Shown here: in pieces, positions 8,263-17,880 of the stretch
Layout of the letters: each line of letters starts with the position of its first letter
Position numbering within the stretch: the first letter of the stretch is position 1
Source: Candidatus Thiodiazotropha endoloripes
GTDB lineage: Bacteria; Pseudomonadota; Gammaproteobacteria; Chromatiales; Chromatiaceae
DNA: 64,000 bases
Direction of reading: 5' to 3'
Assembly (NCBI GenBank): GCA_001709035.1
Contig: LVKA01000011.1
Span: forward strand, 186,001 to 250,000
The notes under the pieces: generated by a model
The model's database searches: none
Told to the model about the DNA's origin: nothing
What the model saw: only the letters and a program-made list of their open reading frames with translations
Position numbers and translations under genes: made by a program

Positions 8263-9759
8263 ATGACCCCCCAAGAATTCAATGCTCTGGTAGAACAGGG
8301 CTACAATCGCATACCTGTCGTCTGTGAGGTCCTGGCCGACCTCGACACCCCCCTCAGTGTTTACATGAAGCTGGCCAATGGGCCCTACTCCTATCTGTTC
8401 GAGTCGGTACAGGGTGGCGAGAAATGGGGGCGTTATTCAATCATCGGCCTGCCCTGTAGAACCCATGTCAGGGTCTACGACAAGCGTGTTGAGGTAGTCA
8501 CTGACGGGGCTGTGATCGAACAGCATCAGGTCGAGGATCCACTGGCCTGGGTCGAGACATTTCAGCAGCGCTACCGGGCGGCTGAGCTGGAGGGGTTGCC
8601 CAGGTTCAACGGCGGCCTGGTTGGCTATTTCGGTTACGACATCATTCGCTATATCGAGCCAAAACTGGCCGATTGCGCCAATCCGGATCAGCTGAATACA
8701 CCGGACATTCTGTTGATGGTCTCCGACGAGGTGGTGGTGTTCGACAACCTCTCCGGTCGTCTCTATGTCATTGTGCATGTCGATCCTCACAACGGTGGTT
8801 CACTGGATACCGCCCAGACCCGAATCGTGGAGCTGATTCGGGCGATGCGTCAGCCGGTACCCAAATTGGCGGCTGGCGATCCGCGCCAGGTGGATGAAGC
8901 GGATTTTGTCTCCGGCTTCACCGAGCAGGGTTACAAACAGGCGGTTGAGCGGATCAAGCAATACATCCTCGATGGGGATTGTATGCAGGTGGTGGTATCG
9001 CAGCGCCTGTCGATCCCCTTTCAGGCGCCGCCACTGGATCTCTATCGAGCCCTCAGAGGTCTCAATCCCTCTCCCTATATGTATTTTCTCGACCTCGGCG
9101 AGTTCCATATCGTCGGCTCCTCACCGGAGATTCTGACCCGTCTCGAGGATGGGGAGGTTACCGTGCGACCGATCGCAGGCACCCGCCGACGGGGTTACAG
9201 CGAGGAGGAGGACAAGGCGCTCGAAGAGGAACTGCTGGCCGATCCCAAAGAGCTGGCCGAGCATCTGATGCTGATCGATCTGGGGCGCAACGACACCGGT
9301 CGGGTGGCCAAGATCGGCAGTGTCACTTTGACCGACAAGATGATTGTGGAACGCTACTCCCATGTCATGCATATCGTCTCCAATGTCACCGGCAAACTGC
9401 GGGATGACATGAGTGCCATTGATCTGCTGCGCGCCACCTTTCCGGCCGGTACGGTGAGCGGCGCACCGAAGATCCGCGCCATGGAGATCATCGATGAGCT
9501 GGAGCCGGTGAAACGCGGCGTCTATTCGGGGGCGGTGGGTTACATCTCCTGGAACGGCAACATGGATACGGCGATTGCCATCCGCACTGCGGTGATCAAG
9601 GAGAAGACCCTGCATATCCAGGCCGGTGCCGGGGTGGTGGCCGATTCGGTGCCCGAGCTGGAGTGGAAAGAGACCATGAACAAAGGCCGTGCAGTATTTC
9701 GGGCGGTGGCGCTGGCTGAAGCCGGACTGGATCGCCATGCCTGTGATGAGGAGGTCTAG
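8263..9759 (+). CDS. trpE: Anthranilate synthase component I
   Basis: A 498-residue chorismate-utilising enzyme that, with TrpG, makes anthranilate from chorismate and glutamine. The N-terminal Trp-binding region contains [17 protein letters not shown]. The catalytic half shows [24 protein letters not shown] and [15 protein letters not shown]. The start is ATG 8263, two bases after GAGAGGA; the frame extends upstream to 8251 through GTG without better support. It ends 2 bp before trpG, suggesting translational coupling. Confidence 0.96.
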   Translation: MTPQEFNALVEQGYNRIPVVCEVLADLDTPLSVYMKLANGPYSYLFESVQGGEKWGRYSIIGLPCRTHVRVYDKRVEVVTDGAVIEQHQVEDPLAWVETFQQRYRAAELEGLPRFNGGLVGYFGYDIIRYIEPKLADCANPDQLNTPDILLMVSDEVVVFDNLSGRLYVIVHVDPHNGGSLDTAQTRIVELIRAMRQPVPKLAAGDPRQVDEADFVSGFTEQGYKQAVERIKQYILDGDCMQVVVSQRLSIPFQAPPLDLYRALRGLNPSPYMYFLDLGEFHIVGSSPEILTRLEDGEVTVRPIAGTRRRGYSEEEDKALEEELLADPKELAEHLMLIDLGRNDTGRVAKIGSVTLTDKMIVERYSHVMHIVSNVTGKLRDDMSAIDLLRATFPAGTVSGAPKIRAMEIIDELEPVKRGVYSGAVGYISWNGNMDTAIAIRTAVIKEKTLHIQAGAGVVADSVPELEWKETMNKGRAVFRAVALAEAGLDRHACDEEV

Positions 9760-9761
9760 TC

Positions 9762-10343
9762 ATGTTACTGATGATCGACAATTATGACTCCTTTACCTAC
9801 AACCTGGTGCAGTATCTGGGCGAGCTGGGTGTCGAAGTCAAAGTAGTGCGCAATGACGAGATCGGTGTGGCCGACGTGAGCGCAATGAAACCCGACCAGA
9901 TCGTCATCTCACCAGGTCCCTGTACCCCGAATGAGGCCGGTATCTCGGTTGAAGTGATTCAGACATACGCGGGAAAGATCCCGATTCTCGGCGTTTGTCT
10001 CGGCCATCAGTCCATCGGACAGGCCTTTGGCGGAAATATCATCCACGCCCGGGAAGTGATGCATGGCAAGACCTCGCCGATTCATCATCGGGATCAGGGT
10101 GTCTTCCATGGACTGGAAAACCCGTTTCAGGCAACCCGTTACCACTCCCTGGTGATCGAAACCGAGAGCCTGCCGGAAGAGTTGGAGATCACTGCCTGGA
10201 CGGAAAAAGCGGATGGCGGTATGGATGAAATCATGGGAGTGAGGCACAAGACTCTTCCGATACAGGGAGTCCAGTTTCATCCTGAGTCGATCCTCACCCG
10301 GCATGGGCATGACCTGCTGAAAAACTTCATTGAAGGGGTGTAG
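9762..10343 (+). CDS. trpG: Anthranilate synthase component II (glutamine amidotransferase)
   Basis: A 193-residue class I glutamine amidotransferase with the catalytic Cys in [15 protein letters not shown] and the His-Glu pair in VQFHPESI. It supplies ammonia to TrpE, and in lineages lacking a separate pabA it also serves 4-amino-4-deoxychorismate synthesis. It begins 2 bp after trpE. The protein is free-standing, not fused to TrpD as in enteric bacteria. Confidence 0.95.
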   Translation: MLLMIDNYDSFTYNLVQYLGELGVEVKVVRNDEIGVADVSAMKPDQIVISPGPCTPNEAGISVEVIQTYAGKIPILGVCLGHQSIGQAFGGNIIHAREVMHGKTSPIHHRDQGVFHGLENPFQATRYHSLVIETESLPEELEITAWTEKADGGMDEIMGVRHKTLPIQGVQFHPESILTRHGHDLLKNFIEGV

Positions 10344-10467
10344 GTTAAAGCTCTGTTGATGCTATGCAGGCCGCCGCTAAGTACGTCGGTCCATCGGCAG
10401 TCCGGTAACCGGCATCTGATGTACACTGTCTAGTCTGAAAAACAATAATTCCTAGGGGGGAGAGCGC

Positions 10468-11490
10468 GTGGAAATGCAGCAAGCCATCAATAAGGTACTG
10501 GCCCGTCAGGACCTGACGGGTGATGAGATGACCGGTGTTATGCGAACCATCATGACCGGTGGCGCCACGGCAGCGCAGATCGGCGGTTTTCTGATTGGTC
10601 TGCGGATGAAAGGGGAGACTGTGGCGGAGATCGCGGCGGCAGCCTCGGTGATGCGTGAACTGGCCTCAGGGGTGTCGATCGGTGGTTTGAGTCACCCGGT
10701 GGATATCGTCGGTACCGGTGGTGACGCCTCCGGCACCTTCAATGTCTCCACCGCCTGTATGTTTGTCGCAGCGGCGGCAGGCTGTCATGTGGCCAAGCAT
10801 GGTAACCGTTCCGTCTCCTCCAAATCGGGTAGTGCCGACGCCCTGGAAGCAGCCGGCGTGCGGCTGGATCTCACCCCTGAACAGGTGGAGCAGTGTGTCC
10901 GTGAAGTGGGGGTTGGGTTCATGTTCGCCCCAGGCCACCACAGTGCCATGAAGCATGCCATCGGGCCACGCAAGGAGATGGGGGTTCGCACCATCTTCAA
11001 TGTGCTGGGCCCGCTGACCAATCCCGCCGGCGTGCCCAATCTGCTGCTGGGTGTCTTCAGCAGTGAGCTGCTGGAGCCACTGGCGGAGGTTCTGCAGCGC
11101 CTCGGCAGTCGCCATGTGATGGTGGTGCACTCCCGCGATGGACTGGATGAGATCAGCATCGGTGATGTTACTGATGTGGCTGAACTGAAGGATGGTCAGA
11201 TCCGACGTTTCTCCATTCAGCCGGAGGATTTCGGGGTCACCCGTAACCCGCTGGAGGCGATTCAGGTCAATGATGCGGCCGAGAGTCTTAGCACCATTCG
11301 TGGGGTTCTGGAGGATAATCCGGGTCCGGCGAGAGACATCGTCATGATCAACGCCGGCGCGGCAATCTATACCTCCGGTAATGCCGCTACCCTGCAAGAG
11401 GGTGTCGATCGGGCCAACGAAGCCATTGCCAGCGGTGAAGCGCGTAACCGGCTCGACCGCCTGGTGGTACTGACCCAGAGTTTCGATTGA
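10468..11490 (+). CDS. trpD: Anthranilate phosphoribosyltransferase
   Basis: A 340-residue enzyme transferring phosphoribosyl from PRPP to anthranilate. Visible elements are the glycine-rich PRPP loop VGTGGDASGTFNVST, the KHGNRSVSSKSGSADALE segment and GPLTNPAG. I chose GTG 10468 (five bases after GGGGGGAG) because the N-terminus then aligns with the usual M-x-x-x-x-A-I pattern; ATG 10474 is two codons later. A 124-bp gap after trpG could hold its own promoter. Confidence 0.94.
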   Translation: MEMQQAINKVLARQDLTGDEMTGVMRTIMTGGATAAQIGGFLIGLRMKGETVAEIAAAASVMRELASGVSIGGLSHPVDIVGTGGDASGTFNVSTACMFVAAAAGCHVAKHGNRSVSSKSGSADALEAAGVRLDLTPEQVEQCVREVGVGFMFAPGHHSAMKHAIGPRKEMGVRTIFNVLGPLTNPAGVPNLLLGVFSSELLEPLAEVLQRLGSRHVMVVHSRDGLDEISIGDVTDVAELKDGQIRRFSIQPEDFGVTRNPLEAIQVNDAAESLSTIRGVLEDNPGPARDIVMINAGAAIYTSGNAATLQEGVDRANEAIASGEARNRLDRLVVLTQSFD

Positions 11491-11584
11491 TATTATAACG
11501 GTGCCGTTAACACTGAGGATTGAGTATTCACTGACTCATCGTCAGAATTGTCATCAATCGACCAAATGGGTAGGCAAGGTGGTT

Positions 11585-11625
11585 CCCCTCTCACCTCGTG
11601 GGAGAGGGGCTGGGGGAGAGGGGGA
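11585..11625 (-). repeat. CCCCTCTCCC-family hairpin repeat, copy A
   Basis: Stem CCCCTCTC / GAGAGGGG with a nine-base loop, followed by a GGGGGAGAGGGGG tail. In reverse complement this matches copy B at 11719-11757, so the two copies face each other. Confidence 0.7.
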
Positions 11626-11718
11626 AACTGAGCGCATTCATTCAGCAGAAATCGACGCGATAATGGCAATGAGTCAATGTGTTTTTTAAGTTTTGCCGGA
11701 TCTAACGCTTCGCGTACA

Positions 11719-11757
11719 CCCTCTCCCCAACCCCTCTCCCCTAAAGGGAGAGGGGCT
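11719..11757 (+). repeat. CCCCTCTCCC-family hairpin repeat, copy B
   Basis: A leading CCCTCTCCCCAA is followed by a 10-bp perfect stem CCCCTCTCCC / GGGAGAGGGG with loop CTAAA (11731-11755). It has the same layout as copy A in the opposite orientation. Confidence 0.75.
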
Positions 11758-11810
11758 AATAGAGTAGCTTCTTAGAAGATTGAGCGTTAATGAGATAGCA
11801 GTAGACTGAG

Positions 11811-12608
11811 ATGAAAGATACACCAGATATTCTGAAAAAGATCGTCGCCCGCAAACAGCAGGAGATTGCAGCCCGGCTGGAGAATCGCCGTCTTCAGGAT
11901 CTGCAGGAATTGTTACCGGAGAGTTCCGCGCCGCGTGGATTTGCCAATGCCATTGCGCAGCGGATTCAGGCCGGCGAGGCTGGAGTGATTGCGGAGATCA
12001 AGAAAGCCTCCCCCAGCAAAGGGGTGTTGCGTGAGGATTTTCAGCCGGCAGAGATTGCGATCAGTTATCAGCAGGGCGGGGCGGCCTGCCTCTCGGTACT
12101 GACCGATATCGATTTCTTCCAGGGCAGTGATGACTATCTGCGACAGGCCCGAGGTGCCTGCAGCCTGCCGGTGATTCGCAAGGATTTCATCATCGATCCC
12201 TACCAGGTCTATGAAGCCAGAGCGATCGAGGCGGACTGTATTCTGCTGATTGCGGCCTGTCTGGATGATGCGCAACTCAAACGTCTGAATGATCTGGCCC
12301 ACGAGCTGGGTATGGATGTGTTGATCGAAGTGCATGACGAAGCGGAACTGCAACGGGCGCTGGCGGTGGAGAATCGCCTGATCGGGATCAACAATCGCAA
12401 TCTGCGCAATTTCGAGGTCACCCTGGATACTACCCTTGGACTGCTGGATCAGATTCCAGAAGATCGGATTGTGGTGACAGAGAGCGGTATCCTCGATCAG
12501 CAGGATGTCAAACGGATGCGCAGCCACCAGGTGAATGCCTTTCTGGTCGGTGAAGCCTTCATGCGCGCAGACGATCCCGGGGCCAGATTGCGGGAGCTCT
12601 TTTTCTGA
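11811..12608 (+). CDS. trpC: Indole-3-glycerol-phosphate synthase
   Basis: A 265-residue TIM-barrel enzyme that decarboxylates and closes the indole ring of CdRP. Signatures are [16 protein letters not shown] (catalytic Lys and substrate binding), [17 protein letters not shown], the Glu of [10 protein letters not shown], and [11 protein letters not shown]. It is a monofunctional TrpC with no TrpF fusion. It follows trpD across a repeat-filled gap. trpF, trpB and trpA are not in the window, so the pathway is split, as in Pseudomonas-like genomes. Confidence 0.95.
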   Translation: MKDTPDILKKIVARKQQEIAARLENRRLQDLQELLPESSAPRGFANAIAQRIQAGEAGVIAEIKKASPSKGVLREDFQPAEIAISYQQGGAACLSVLTDIDFFQGSDDYLRQARGACSLPVIRKDFIIDPYQVYEARAIEADCILLIAACLDDAQLKRLNDLAHELGMDVLIEVHDEAELQRALAVENRLIGINNRNLRNFEVTLDTTLGLLDQIPEDRIVVTESGILDQQDVKRMRSHQVNAFLVGEAFMRADDPGARLRELFF

Positions 12609-12625
12609 TCTGACTGGAGTGCAGC

Positions 12626-13312
12626 ATGCGCCGTGCGGACCGTCTGTTTCGCATTACTCAGGAGCTCTGTGCCGAGCGCTACATTACGGCGGAAAGCCTG
12701 GCAGACCGGCTCGAGGTCTCGGTCAGAACCATCTATCGTGATATCGATGCCCTCTCCGCGTCGGGCATTCCCATCGAGGCTGTCGCCGGCAGCGGCTATC
12801 GTCTGAGTAAAGGGTTTCGTGTCCCGCCGTTGATGTTCAACGAAGAGGAGCTGACCGCGTTAATGTTGGGTATGCGGATGGTTCAGGGCTGGTGTGATAC
12901 AGCATTGGCGGAAGCGGCATCCAGCGCACTGGGTAAGGTGGAGGCGGTGGTGCCGGAGAGGATTCGACCGGTGCTCTCCCACGAGGCGCTGCTGGTACCC
13001 GATTTTCATATTCCCTCCGAAGTCCGGGAGCAGGTGGCCAAACTGCGTAAAGCAATCGCCCAACAGCGTAAAATAGAGATCGCCTACCGTCGTCGGGATG
13101 GGATCCACTCGGCTCGGGTAATCTGGCCACTGGGTCTCTTCTACTGGGGATCTGTCTGGACCTTGGCTGCCTGGTGTGAGTTGCGGGATGGCTTTCGTCA
13201 GTTTCGTGTGGATCGAATCGAATCTCTGCAGATGGCGAATGGGCGATACCCGCAGCTCAGTGGCCGGACCCTGAAGGATTACCTGATCAGTGTGGATGGA
13301 GAGGCGGATTGA
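12626..13312 (+). CDS. YafY-type transcriptional regulator (HTH + WYL)
   Basis: 228 residues. The N-terminal winged helix-turn-helix of the DeoR/HTH_11 type (ADRLFRITQEL, TAESLADRLEVSVRTIYRDIDALS) is followed by a WYL ligand-sensing domain (~140-220: AYRRRDG, RVIWPLGLFYWGSVWTLAAWCELRDGFRQFRVDRIE). WYL regulators sense nucleic-acid or small ligands, often after DNA damage; the ligand here is unknown. It starts 18 bp after trpC, so it may share the transcript without a functional link. Confidence 0.88.
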   Translation: MRRADRLFRITQELCAERYITAESLADRLEVSVRTIYRDIDALSASGIPIEAVAGSGYRLSKGFRVPPLMFNEEELTALMLGMRMVQGWCDTALAEAASSALGKVEAVVPERIRPVLSHEALLVPDFHIPSEVREQVAKLRKAIAQQRKIEIAYRRRDGIHSARVIWPLGLFYWGSVWTLAAWCELRDGFRQFRVDRIESLQMANGRYPQLSGRTLKDYLISVDGEAD

Positions 13313-13358
13313 TCCCGTCTCTGGGACAAATGACTCTTGGCATCAAGCGATGGATGCC

Positions 13359-13435
13359 GCAAATGGACGTCAATCACCGCAAAATGCACCGAATAACTTC
13401 CACATTGTGGCCACGTTTTGCGGTGATTTGTGTGC
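13359..13435. repeat. CCGCAAATGRACRYCAATCACCGC repeat with long hairpin, copy 1
   Basis: GCCGCAAATGGACGTCAATC at 13356-13375 recurs with few changes at 14577 onwards. Here it folds: ATCACCGCAAAA (13373-13384) pairs perfectly with TTTTGCGGTGAT (13416-13427), and the palindrome GTGGCCAC lies in the loop at 13407-13414. It looks like a small non-coding mobile or REP-like relic. Confidence 0.55.
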
Positions 13436-13554
13436 GCTGGCGGTTAATCGGATAACAATTCATTGCCTGCGATCCCAGTTTCAATACTGACACCCCGTTG
13501 TCAGCAGGCTGTGGATAGACTCCCACTTACCATAACATTCAAGGGAGCAACGCC

Positions 13555-13974
13555 ATGGAGCCAAGAATCAGTCTTATCACCCTCGGTGTGAATGACCTCA
13601 CACAATCGATTCGGTTTTATCAGCAACTGGGACTGCCTCGCTATGATTTCGACAGCGATGAGGTAGCCTTTTTTGATCTGCAAGGCAGCTGGCTCGGTCT
13701 CTATCCTAAGCGAGCACTGGGTGAGGATGCTGGTGTTGAGTTTGGCAAGGCGCAGCAGAGTCCGTTCACCTTGGCCCATAACCTGAGTAGCAGAGAGGCG
13801 GTGGACCAGGTCATGGCTGAGGCCATGAGCGCTGGAGCAACCCTCGTCAAACCGGCCCAGCAGACCTTTTGGGGAGGCTATTCCGGCTATTTCAGCGATC
13901 CGGACGGTTTTCTCTGGGAGCTTGCCCATGTGCCCCATTTCTGGATTGGACCGGAGGAGAATAAGACACTATGA
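13555..13974 (+). CDS. VOC-family (glyoxalase-like) protein
   Basis: A 139-residue vicinal-oxygen-chelate protein made of two beta-alpha-beta-beta-beta repeats: ISLITLGVNDLTQSIRFYQQLGLP opens the first and the region ending SDPDGFLWELAHVPHFW closes the second. The Glu in FLWELAH is the usual metal ligand near the C-terminus, while the first-position ligand is not an obvious His. The chemistry is not assignable. Its TGA overlaps the ATG of tag (ATGA), so the two are translationally coupled. Confidence 0.85.
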   Translation: MEPRISLITLGVNDLTQSIRFYQQLGLPRYDFDSDEVAFFDLQGSWLGLYPKRALGEDAGVEFGKAQQSPFTLAHNLSSREAVDQVMAEAMSAGATLVKPAQQTFWGGYSGYFSDPDGFLWELAHVPHFWIGPEENKTL

Positions 13975-14546
13975 AAACCGAACCCTGTCCCTGGTGTCTG
14001 GGACATGATGAGTATGTTGAATACCATGATCGGGAGTGGGGGGTGCCATCCCGCGATCCGCAACATCTATTTGAAATGCTAATCCTGGAGGGGGCCCAGG
14101 CAGGACTCTCATGGTTGACCATATTACGCAAGCGGGAGGGCTACAGACGGGCTTTTGAAGGCTTCGATGCGAGTAAGATCGCTGCCTATGGGGCGCGGGA
14201 TGTGAAGCGGCTACTGGCGGATTCCGGGATTGTGCGGAACCGGCTCAAGGTCAATGCGGCGATCGGCAATGCCCAGGCCTTCCTTGAACTTGAGGCCGGT
14301 GAGGGGTTCTCGGAGTTTCTCTGGGATTTCGTCGACGGTGTACCGAAGCAGAACCGCTGGCGTAAATTGGAACAGGTGCCGGCCAGTACGCCGATCTCAG
14401 ATGCTATGAGTAAAGAGCTGAAGCGGAAAGGCTTCCGCTTTGTCGGCTCAACCATCTGCTACGCGTTCATGCAATCGGTGGGAATGGTGAATGACCATTT
14501 GACCAACTGTCCCCGCTACCCGGTGGTAGCGGAGATGGGGAGTTAG
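13971..14546 (+). CDS. tag: DNA-3-methyladenine glycosylase I
   Basis: A 191-residue base-excision-repair enzyme removing 3-methyladenine. The zinc-snap residues are visible: N-terminal CPWC plus YHDREWGVP, and C-terminal NDHLTNCPRY. The catalytic Glu is in ILEGAQAGLSW. The internal LFEMLILEGAQAGLSWLTILRKR block is typical of Tag. It is coupled to the upstream VOC protein by a 4-bp overlap. Confidence 0.95.
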   Translation: MKTEPCPWCLGHDEYVEYHDREWGVPSRDPQHLFEMLILEGAQAGLSWLTILRKREGYRRAFEGFDASKIAAYGARDVKRLLADSGIVRNRLKVNAAIGNAQAFLELEAGEGFSEFLWDFVDGVPKQNRWRKLEQVPASTPISDAMSKELKRKGFRFVGSTICYAFMQSVGMVNDHLTNCPRYPVVAEMGS

Positions 14547-14574
14547 GGCGGAGTGGTGTTTATTTGAGAGTAAT

Positions 14575-14626
14575 TGCCGCAAATGAACACCAATCACCGC
14601 GAAGCTAGGCAGATAGTGGCCATAAC
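14575..14626 (+). repeat. CCGCAAATG repeat, copy 2
   Basis: GCCGCAAATGAACACCAATC followed by ACCGCGAA, and TGGCCATAAC about 25 bp later, parallels the copy at 13356-13435 about 1.2 kb upstream, but the long pairing arm is lost. It lies just past the tag stop codon. Confidence 0.5.
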
Positions 14627-14786
14627 TTAAAAAAAGAAATTCGCTGTTTTTTTACTCAAGGAAGCCCAGCTATTCCAGCAGAATCGGCTTGAAAGTCTCT
14701 CAGGGCCGTGGCGTTTCACTGAGGCAAGAGAATGCCTTTCAAGGATTTGTGTTTTGGCAAGGGGGGTGTTGGGCCTGCAACCTTTC

Positions 14787-14807
14787 GGGTGCGGCTTGTC
14801 CGCACCC
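14787..14807. repeat. REP-like hairpin GGGTGCGG / CCGCACCC
   Basis: An 8-bp perfect stem with loop CTTGT. On the minus strand it reads GTAGGGTGCGG, the same head as the 7143-7204 element. It sits 25 bp beyond the minus-strand crp stop and could also act as a 3'-end structure for that mRNA; there is no U tract. Confidence 0.6.
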
Positions 14808-14831
14808 TACTCGATCTGGCCGGTGAGAGAT

Positions 14832-15485
14832 TCAGCGGGTGCCGAACACCACGATGGTTTTACCCTTAACGCTGATCAGGCCCTGCTCCTCAAGGTTTTT
14901 CAATACCCGGCCAGCCATCTCTCTGGAGCAGCCTACGATCCGACCGATCTCCTGTCTGGTGATGCGGATCTGCATACCATCCGGATGGGTCATGGCGTCA
15001 GGCTCCTTACAGAGATCCAGCAGGGTGCGGGCGATACGGCCGGTAACATCGAAAAAGGCCAGATGTCCCACCTTGTTGCTGGTCTGGTTGAGGCGCTGGG
15101 AGAGCTGAGCCCCCATCGCATAGAGAATATCCTTGGTGTACTCCTTCAGATCATGGGAAAAGAGCTGCTCCAGCCGCTGATAACTGATCTCGGCAATCTG
15201 GCAGGAGGCGCGGGTGCGTACCATCACACTGCGCTTCGGTTCCGGGACGAACAGCCCCATTTCGCCGACAAACTGCCCTTTGTTGAGGTAGGTGAGGATG
15301 ATTTCCCGACCATCTTCATCTTCGATGTAGACAGCCACCGAGCCTTCCGTGATGTAATAGAGGATATCTGCCGGGTCACCGATATGGATGATCTCGGTAT
15401 TCTTGGGGTAGCGCCGGCGATGACAAAATGACAGGAATCGTTGGAGATACTCAGGTTCCTGCGGTGGCGGTTTTATGATCGTCAT
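14832..15485 (-). CDS. crp: cAMP receptor protein (CRP/Vfr orthologue)
   Basis: 217 residues: an N-terminal cyclic-nucleotide-binding barrel, a dimerisation helix and a C-terminal winged HTH ([27 protein letters not shown]). Expected cAMP contacts are kept: Glu75 in GEMGLF, Arg85-Ser86 in KRSV, and Thr135-Ser136 in NQTSNKVG. The stretch [15 protein letters not shown] and the end KTIVVFGTR closely follow E. coli CRP. It is a global regulator of carbon use or virulence-type traits. It is transcribed away from the OsmC gene. Confidence 0.93.
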   Translation of the reverse strand: MTIIKPPPQEPEYLQRFLSFCHRRRYPKNTEIIHIGDPADILYYITEGSVAVYIEDEDGREIILTYLNKGQFVGEMGLFVPEPKRSVMVRTRASCQIAEISYQRLEQLFSHDLKEYTKDILYAMGAQLSQRLNQTSNKVGHLAFFDVTGRIARTLLDLCKEPDAMTHPDGMQIRITRQEIGRIVGCSREMAGRVLKNLEEQGLISVKGKTIVVFGTR

Positions 15486-15872
15486 GATCTTTGGACTCTA
15501 AATTTATTAAACGTTATATGGTATAGAGATCAGCCTGCCGATTGAACCAGTCATCTGACTGAGTTCAGTCGCGGGTGATCTGTATGGCAAAAAATCTGAG
15601 CCCATGCTTCGTATGATGCGAAGTTCAATAAAAAGCGTAGGATCAAATTTAGCAACCCTTATCAACTTGTCGAATTTACAGTCTTCTGTAGACTCGCATA
15701 GCTATAGTGTAACAAAAAACAACAAGCCATAAATTTAACGTATTTCATGTTTATCATCTATTTCCGGAACACTTAGGGCGGTTTAACTTGTTTACGGCCT
15801 GTATGGCTGTGACCTTAGCCCCAGTTTGAAGTTCTGTATAAATAGGCATAAATACCAACTTTGGAGTAATGA
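15486..15872. other. Divergent intergenic region crp / OsmC
   Basis: 387 AT-rich bp must hold the promoters of crp (-) and of the OsmC-DUF885-VOC operon (+). A small hairpin (CTTCG-N7-CGAAG) lies near 15607-15623. I find no clear TGTGA-N6-TCACA site for autoregulation and no RNA gene. Confidence 0.4.
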
Positions 15873-16289
15873 ATGAAAGCACGGGTCGTATGGGTGGAGG
15901 CAGCCACCATGATGGGGGAGGCCGGTAGTGGCCATGCAATAATTATGGATGGTCCACCGGATCATGGGGGCAGGAACCTGGGGGTCAGGCCGATGGAGAT
16001 GCTGCTGCTCGGTATGGGAGGCTGCACCGAGTTCGATGTGCTCTCCATATTGAGGAAGTCGCGCCAGCAGGTCACCCGCTGCGTGGTGGAACTGGAGGCC
16101 AAGCGTTCTGAGACTGACCCTAAGGTATTTACCGAAATTCATGCCCATTTTATCGTCAGCGGACGGGAACTCAGTGAAAAGCATGTCTCCAGAGCCATCT
16201 CCTTGAGTGCGGATAAATACTGCTCCGCCTCGATCATGCTTGGTGCGACCGCGAAGATTACCCACGACTACGAGATACGTGATGAGTAG
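15873..16289 (+). CDS. OsmC-family peroxiredoxin-like protein
   Basis: A 138-residue OsmC/Ohr-fold protein. The two redox cysteines are present: one in GMGGCTEFDVLSIL (helix) and one in SADKYCSASIML. The MEMLLLGMGGC context resembles the YhfA subgroup rather than organic-hydroperoxide-specific Ohr. A thiol-dependent peroxidase role is likely but the substrate is not known. It overlaps the next gene by 8 bp, making a three-gene operon with DUF885 and VOC proteins. Confidence 0.87.
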   Translation: MKARVVWVEAATMMGEAGSGHAIIMDGPPDHGGRNLGVRPMEMLLLGMGGCTEFDVLSILRKSRQQVTRCVVELEAKRSETDPKVFTEIHAHFIVSGRELSEKHVSRAISLSADKYCSASIMLGATAKITHDYEIRDE

Positions 16290-17880
16290 TGCCGCCAATG
16301 ACTTCGATGAGTTGGTTGCCGACTACTATCGTGCCTGGTTCCGCTTCCACCCATTGGCGGCTGTCTACGCCTCGGTTTCGGGCTACGAAGGTAAACTGAC
16401 TGCGGATGGCGATGATGACAACGGAGCCCTGGCGAACCTGATCAGCAACCTTCTGGTGAGCCTGGATAACCTCGATTTTGAGCAACTGGATGCGGATCGT
16501 CAGCTCGATCTGCAGTTGATTCGTGGGGCCGCCCTGGTGGAGCACCGGATGTTGCTGGAACAGGACTGGCGCTATCGTGATCCGGCGAAATATCTGCCGC
16601 TCAACCAGCTGCAGGAGCTGGTGGTTCGTCAGCCGGAGCGGCTTTGTGAGGCGATGATGGGGGTACTGGAGCTGACACCCAACTATCTGCGGGATGCCCG
16701 GGGAAGGTTGTCTGAGCTGCCCGGTGTGGTCTCTACCCTGTGGCTGGCCGATGCCCTGGAAACCGCCGAAAAGGGGGTGCCCTGGCTGAAACGGCTTGGT
16801 CGGGATCTGCCGCAGACACGAGAGTGCTGTGCCGACCAGGGTCGGTTGCAGTCACTGGCCAGCCAGGCGGCAGAAGCCGTTGAGGACTACCAGCAGTGTC
16901 TGATCAAAAACCTGATATCGGTGGCTTCCGGTACGGCTGATTGCGGTCCGGAGCTGCTGAGCTGGTTTTTGCACAACCGGGACCAGGTCGAGCTCCAGGT
17001 CGATCAGGCGCTGACAATCGCCAGATCACGTCTGCAACAGACCTACGAATCGTTACAGCAGCAGGGACTGGATGTTGTCGACTTGAAGGCCTCCGATAGT
17101 GAGCGTCTCAGTGGTAACGAACGTATCCAGGCCTATCAGGAAGAGGCACAGATTCTGAGGGATTTCCTGCGGCAGCATCAGCTACTGCCCGACTCTGAGC
17201 AGGCGCTGGAGTTTCGCATCACCGACAGCTGTTTTCGCCAGCCGGATTGCGGCAGTTATCTGCGGACTCAGGAGGGTGGGGTGTTCCTGATTCCTAACGA
17301 TCAGCAGGTCGGAGGCGGTGAGAGCCGCGCTGCAATAAGGATGAGGAATCTCTACAGCAGCTGGGCCGGTCGTCACTATCTGGCCTGGGCCGGCGGTATC
17401 TCGGCGCACAGCCTGGTGCGTCAGATCAACCCCTCTGCGGCCTTCAAGCGGGGCTGGGCTCACTACATGAGTCGTGTGCTGGAGACCCGGGGCTATTTCG
17501 ACGAACAGGATCGTATTCTGCTCAATCAGAGGCGACTGGCGCTGGCTGAGCAGGCCTGTATCGACCTGGAGTTCCATATCGGCGAGATCAACAGTCGGCA
17601 GGCCCTGGAGCGCCTGAAGCCTCTCTCGGACATTCCCTGCTGGGCTGAAGTCAGCCTGACCGCCATCTCCAGAAGACCGACGGATGCCTTCATGGCGCTG
17701 CTCGGTGCCGATCTGCTCGAGCGCCTCTCCAAACACTACCTGCAACAGAACCCCGGGGCCTCGATTAAAGCGCTGCATGAGCAGTTGCTGGCCCATGGGG
17801 CTGTTGCTTTGCCGCTGGTGGTGAAACGGGCTTTGGGTCAGCAGCCGTGGGATCAGGCTCTGAGTGAGGTGTTGTCATGA
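16282..17880 (+). CDS. DUF885-family protein
   Basis: A 532-residue largely helical protein. The C-terminal block AFKRGWAHYMSRVLETRGYF followed by LALAEQACIDLEFHIGE is the DUF885 hallmark. Where many DUF885 members have an HExxPGHH metallopeptidase-like motif, this one reads SSWAGRHYLAWAGG; the leading His-Glu appears lost, so metal-dependent catalysis is doubtful. ATG 16282 overlaps the OsmC stop; the longer frame from 16207 would sit inside OsmC. No signal peptide is seen. Function unknown. Confidence 0.75.
   Translation: MSSAANDFDELVADYYRAWFRFHPLAAVYASVSGYEGKLTADGDDDNGALANLISNLLVSLDNLDFEQLDADRQLDLQLIRGAALVEHRMLLEQDWRYRDPAKYLPLNQLQELVVRQPERLCEAMMGVLELTPNYLRDARGRLSELPGVVSTLWLADALETAEKGVPWLKRLGRDLPQTRECCADQGRLQSLASQAAEAVEDYQQCLIKNLISVASGTADCGPELLSWFLHNRDQVELQVDQALTIARSRLQQTYESLQQQGLDVVDLKASDSERLSGNERIQAYQEEAQILRDFLRQHQLLPDSEQALEFRITDSCFRQPDCGSYLRTQEGGVFLIPNDQQVGGGESRAAIRMRNLYSSWAGRHYLAWAGGISAHSLVRQINPSAAFKRGWAHYMSRVLETRGYFDEQDRILLNQRRLALAEQACIDLEFHIGEINSRQALERLKPLSDIPCWAEVSLTAISRRPTDAFMALLGADLLERLSKHYLQQNPGASIKALHEQLLAHGAVALPLVVKRALGQQPWDQALSEVLS

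Larger units (their letters stand above)
11491..11810. other. trpD-trpC intergenic region
   Basis: A 320-bp gap inside the trp cluster, largely made up of two oppositely oriented copies of a CCCCTCTCCC-type hairpin repeat (see 11585-11625 and 11719-11757). The roughly 95 bp between the copies encode nothing recognisable. The repeats may attenuate or stabilise the polycistronic mRNA. Confidence 0.5.
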
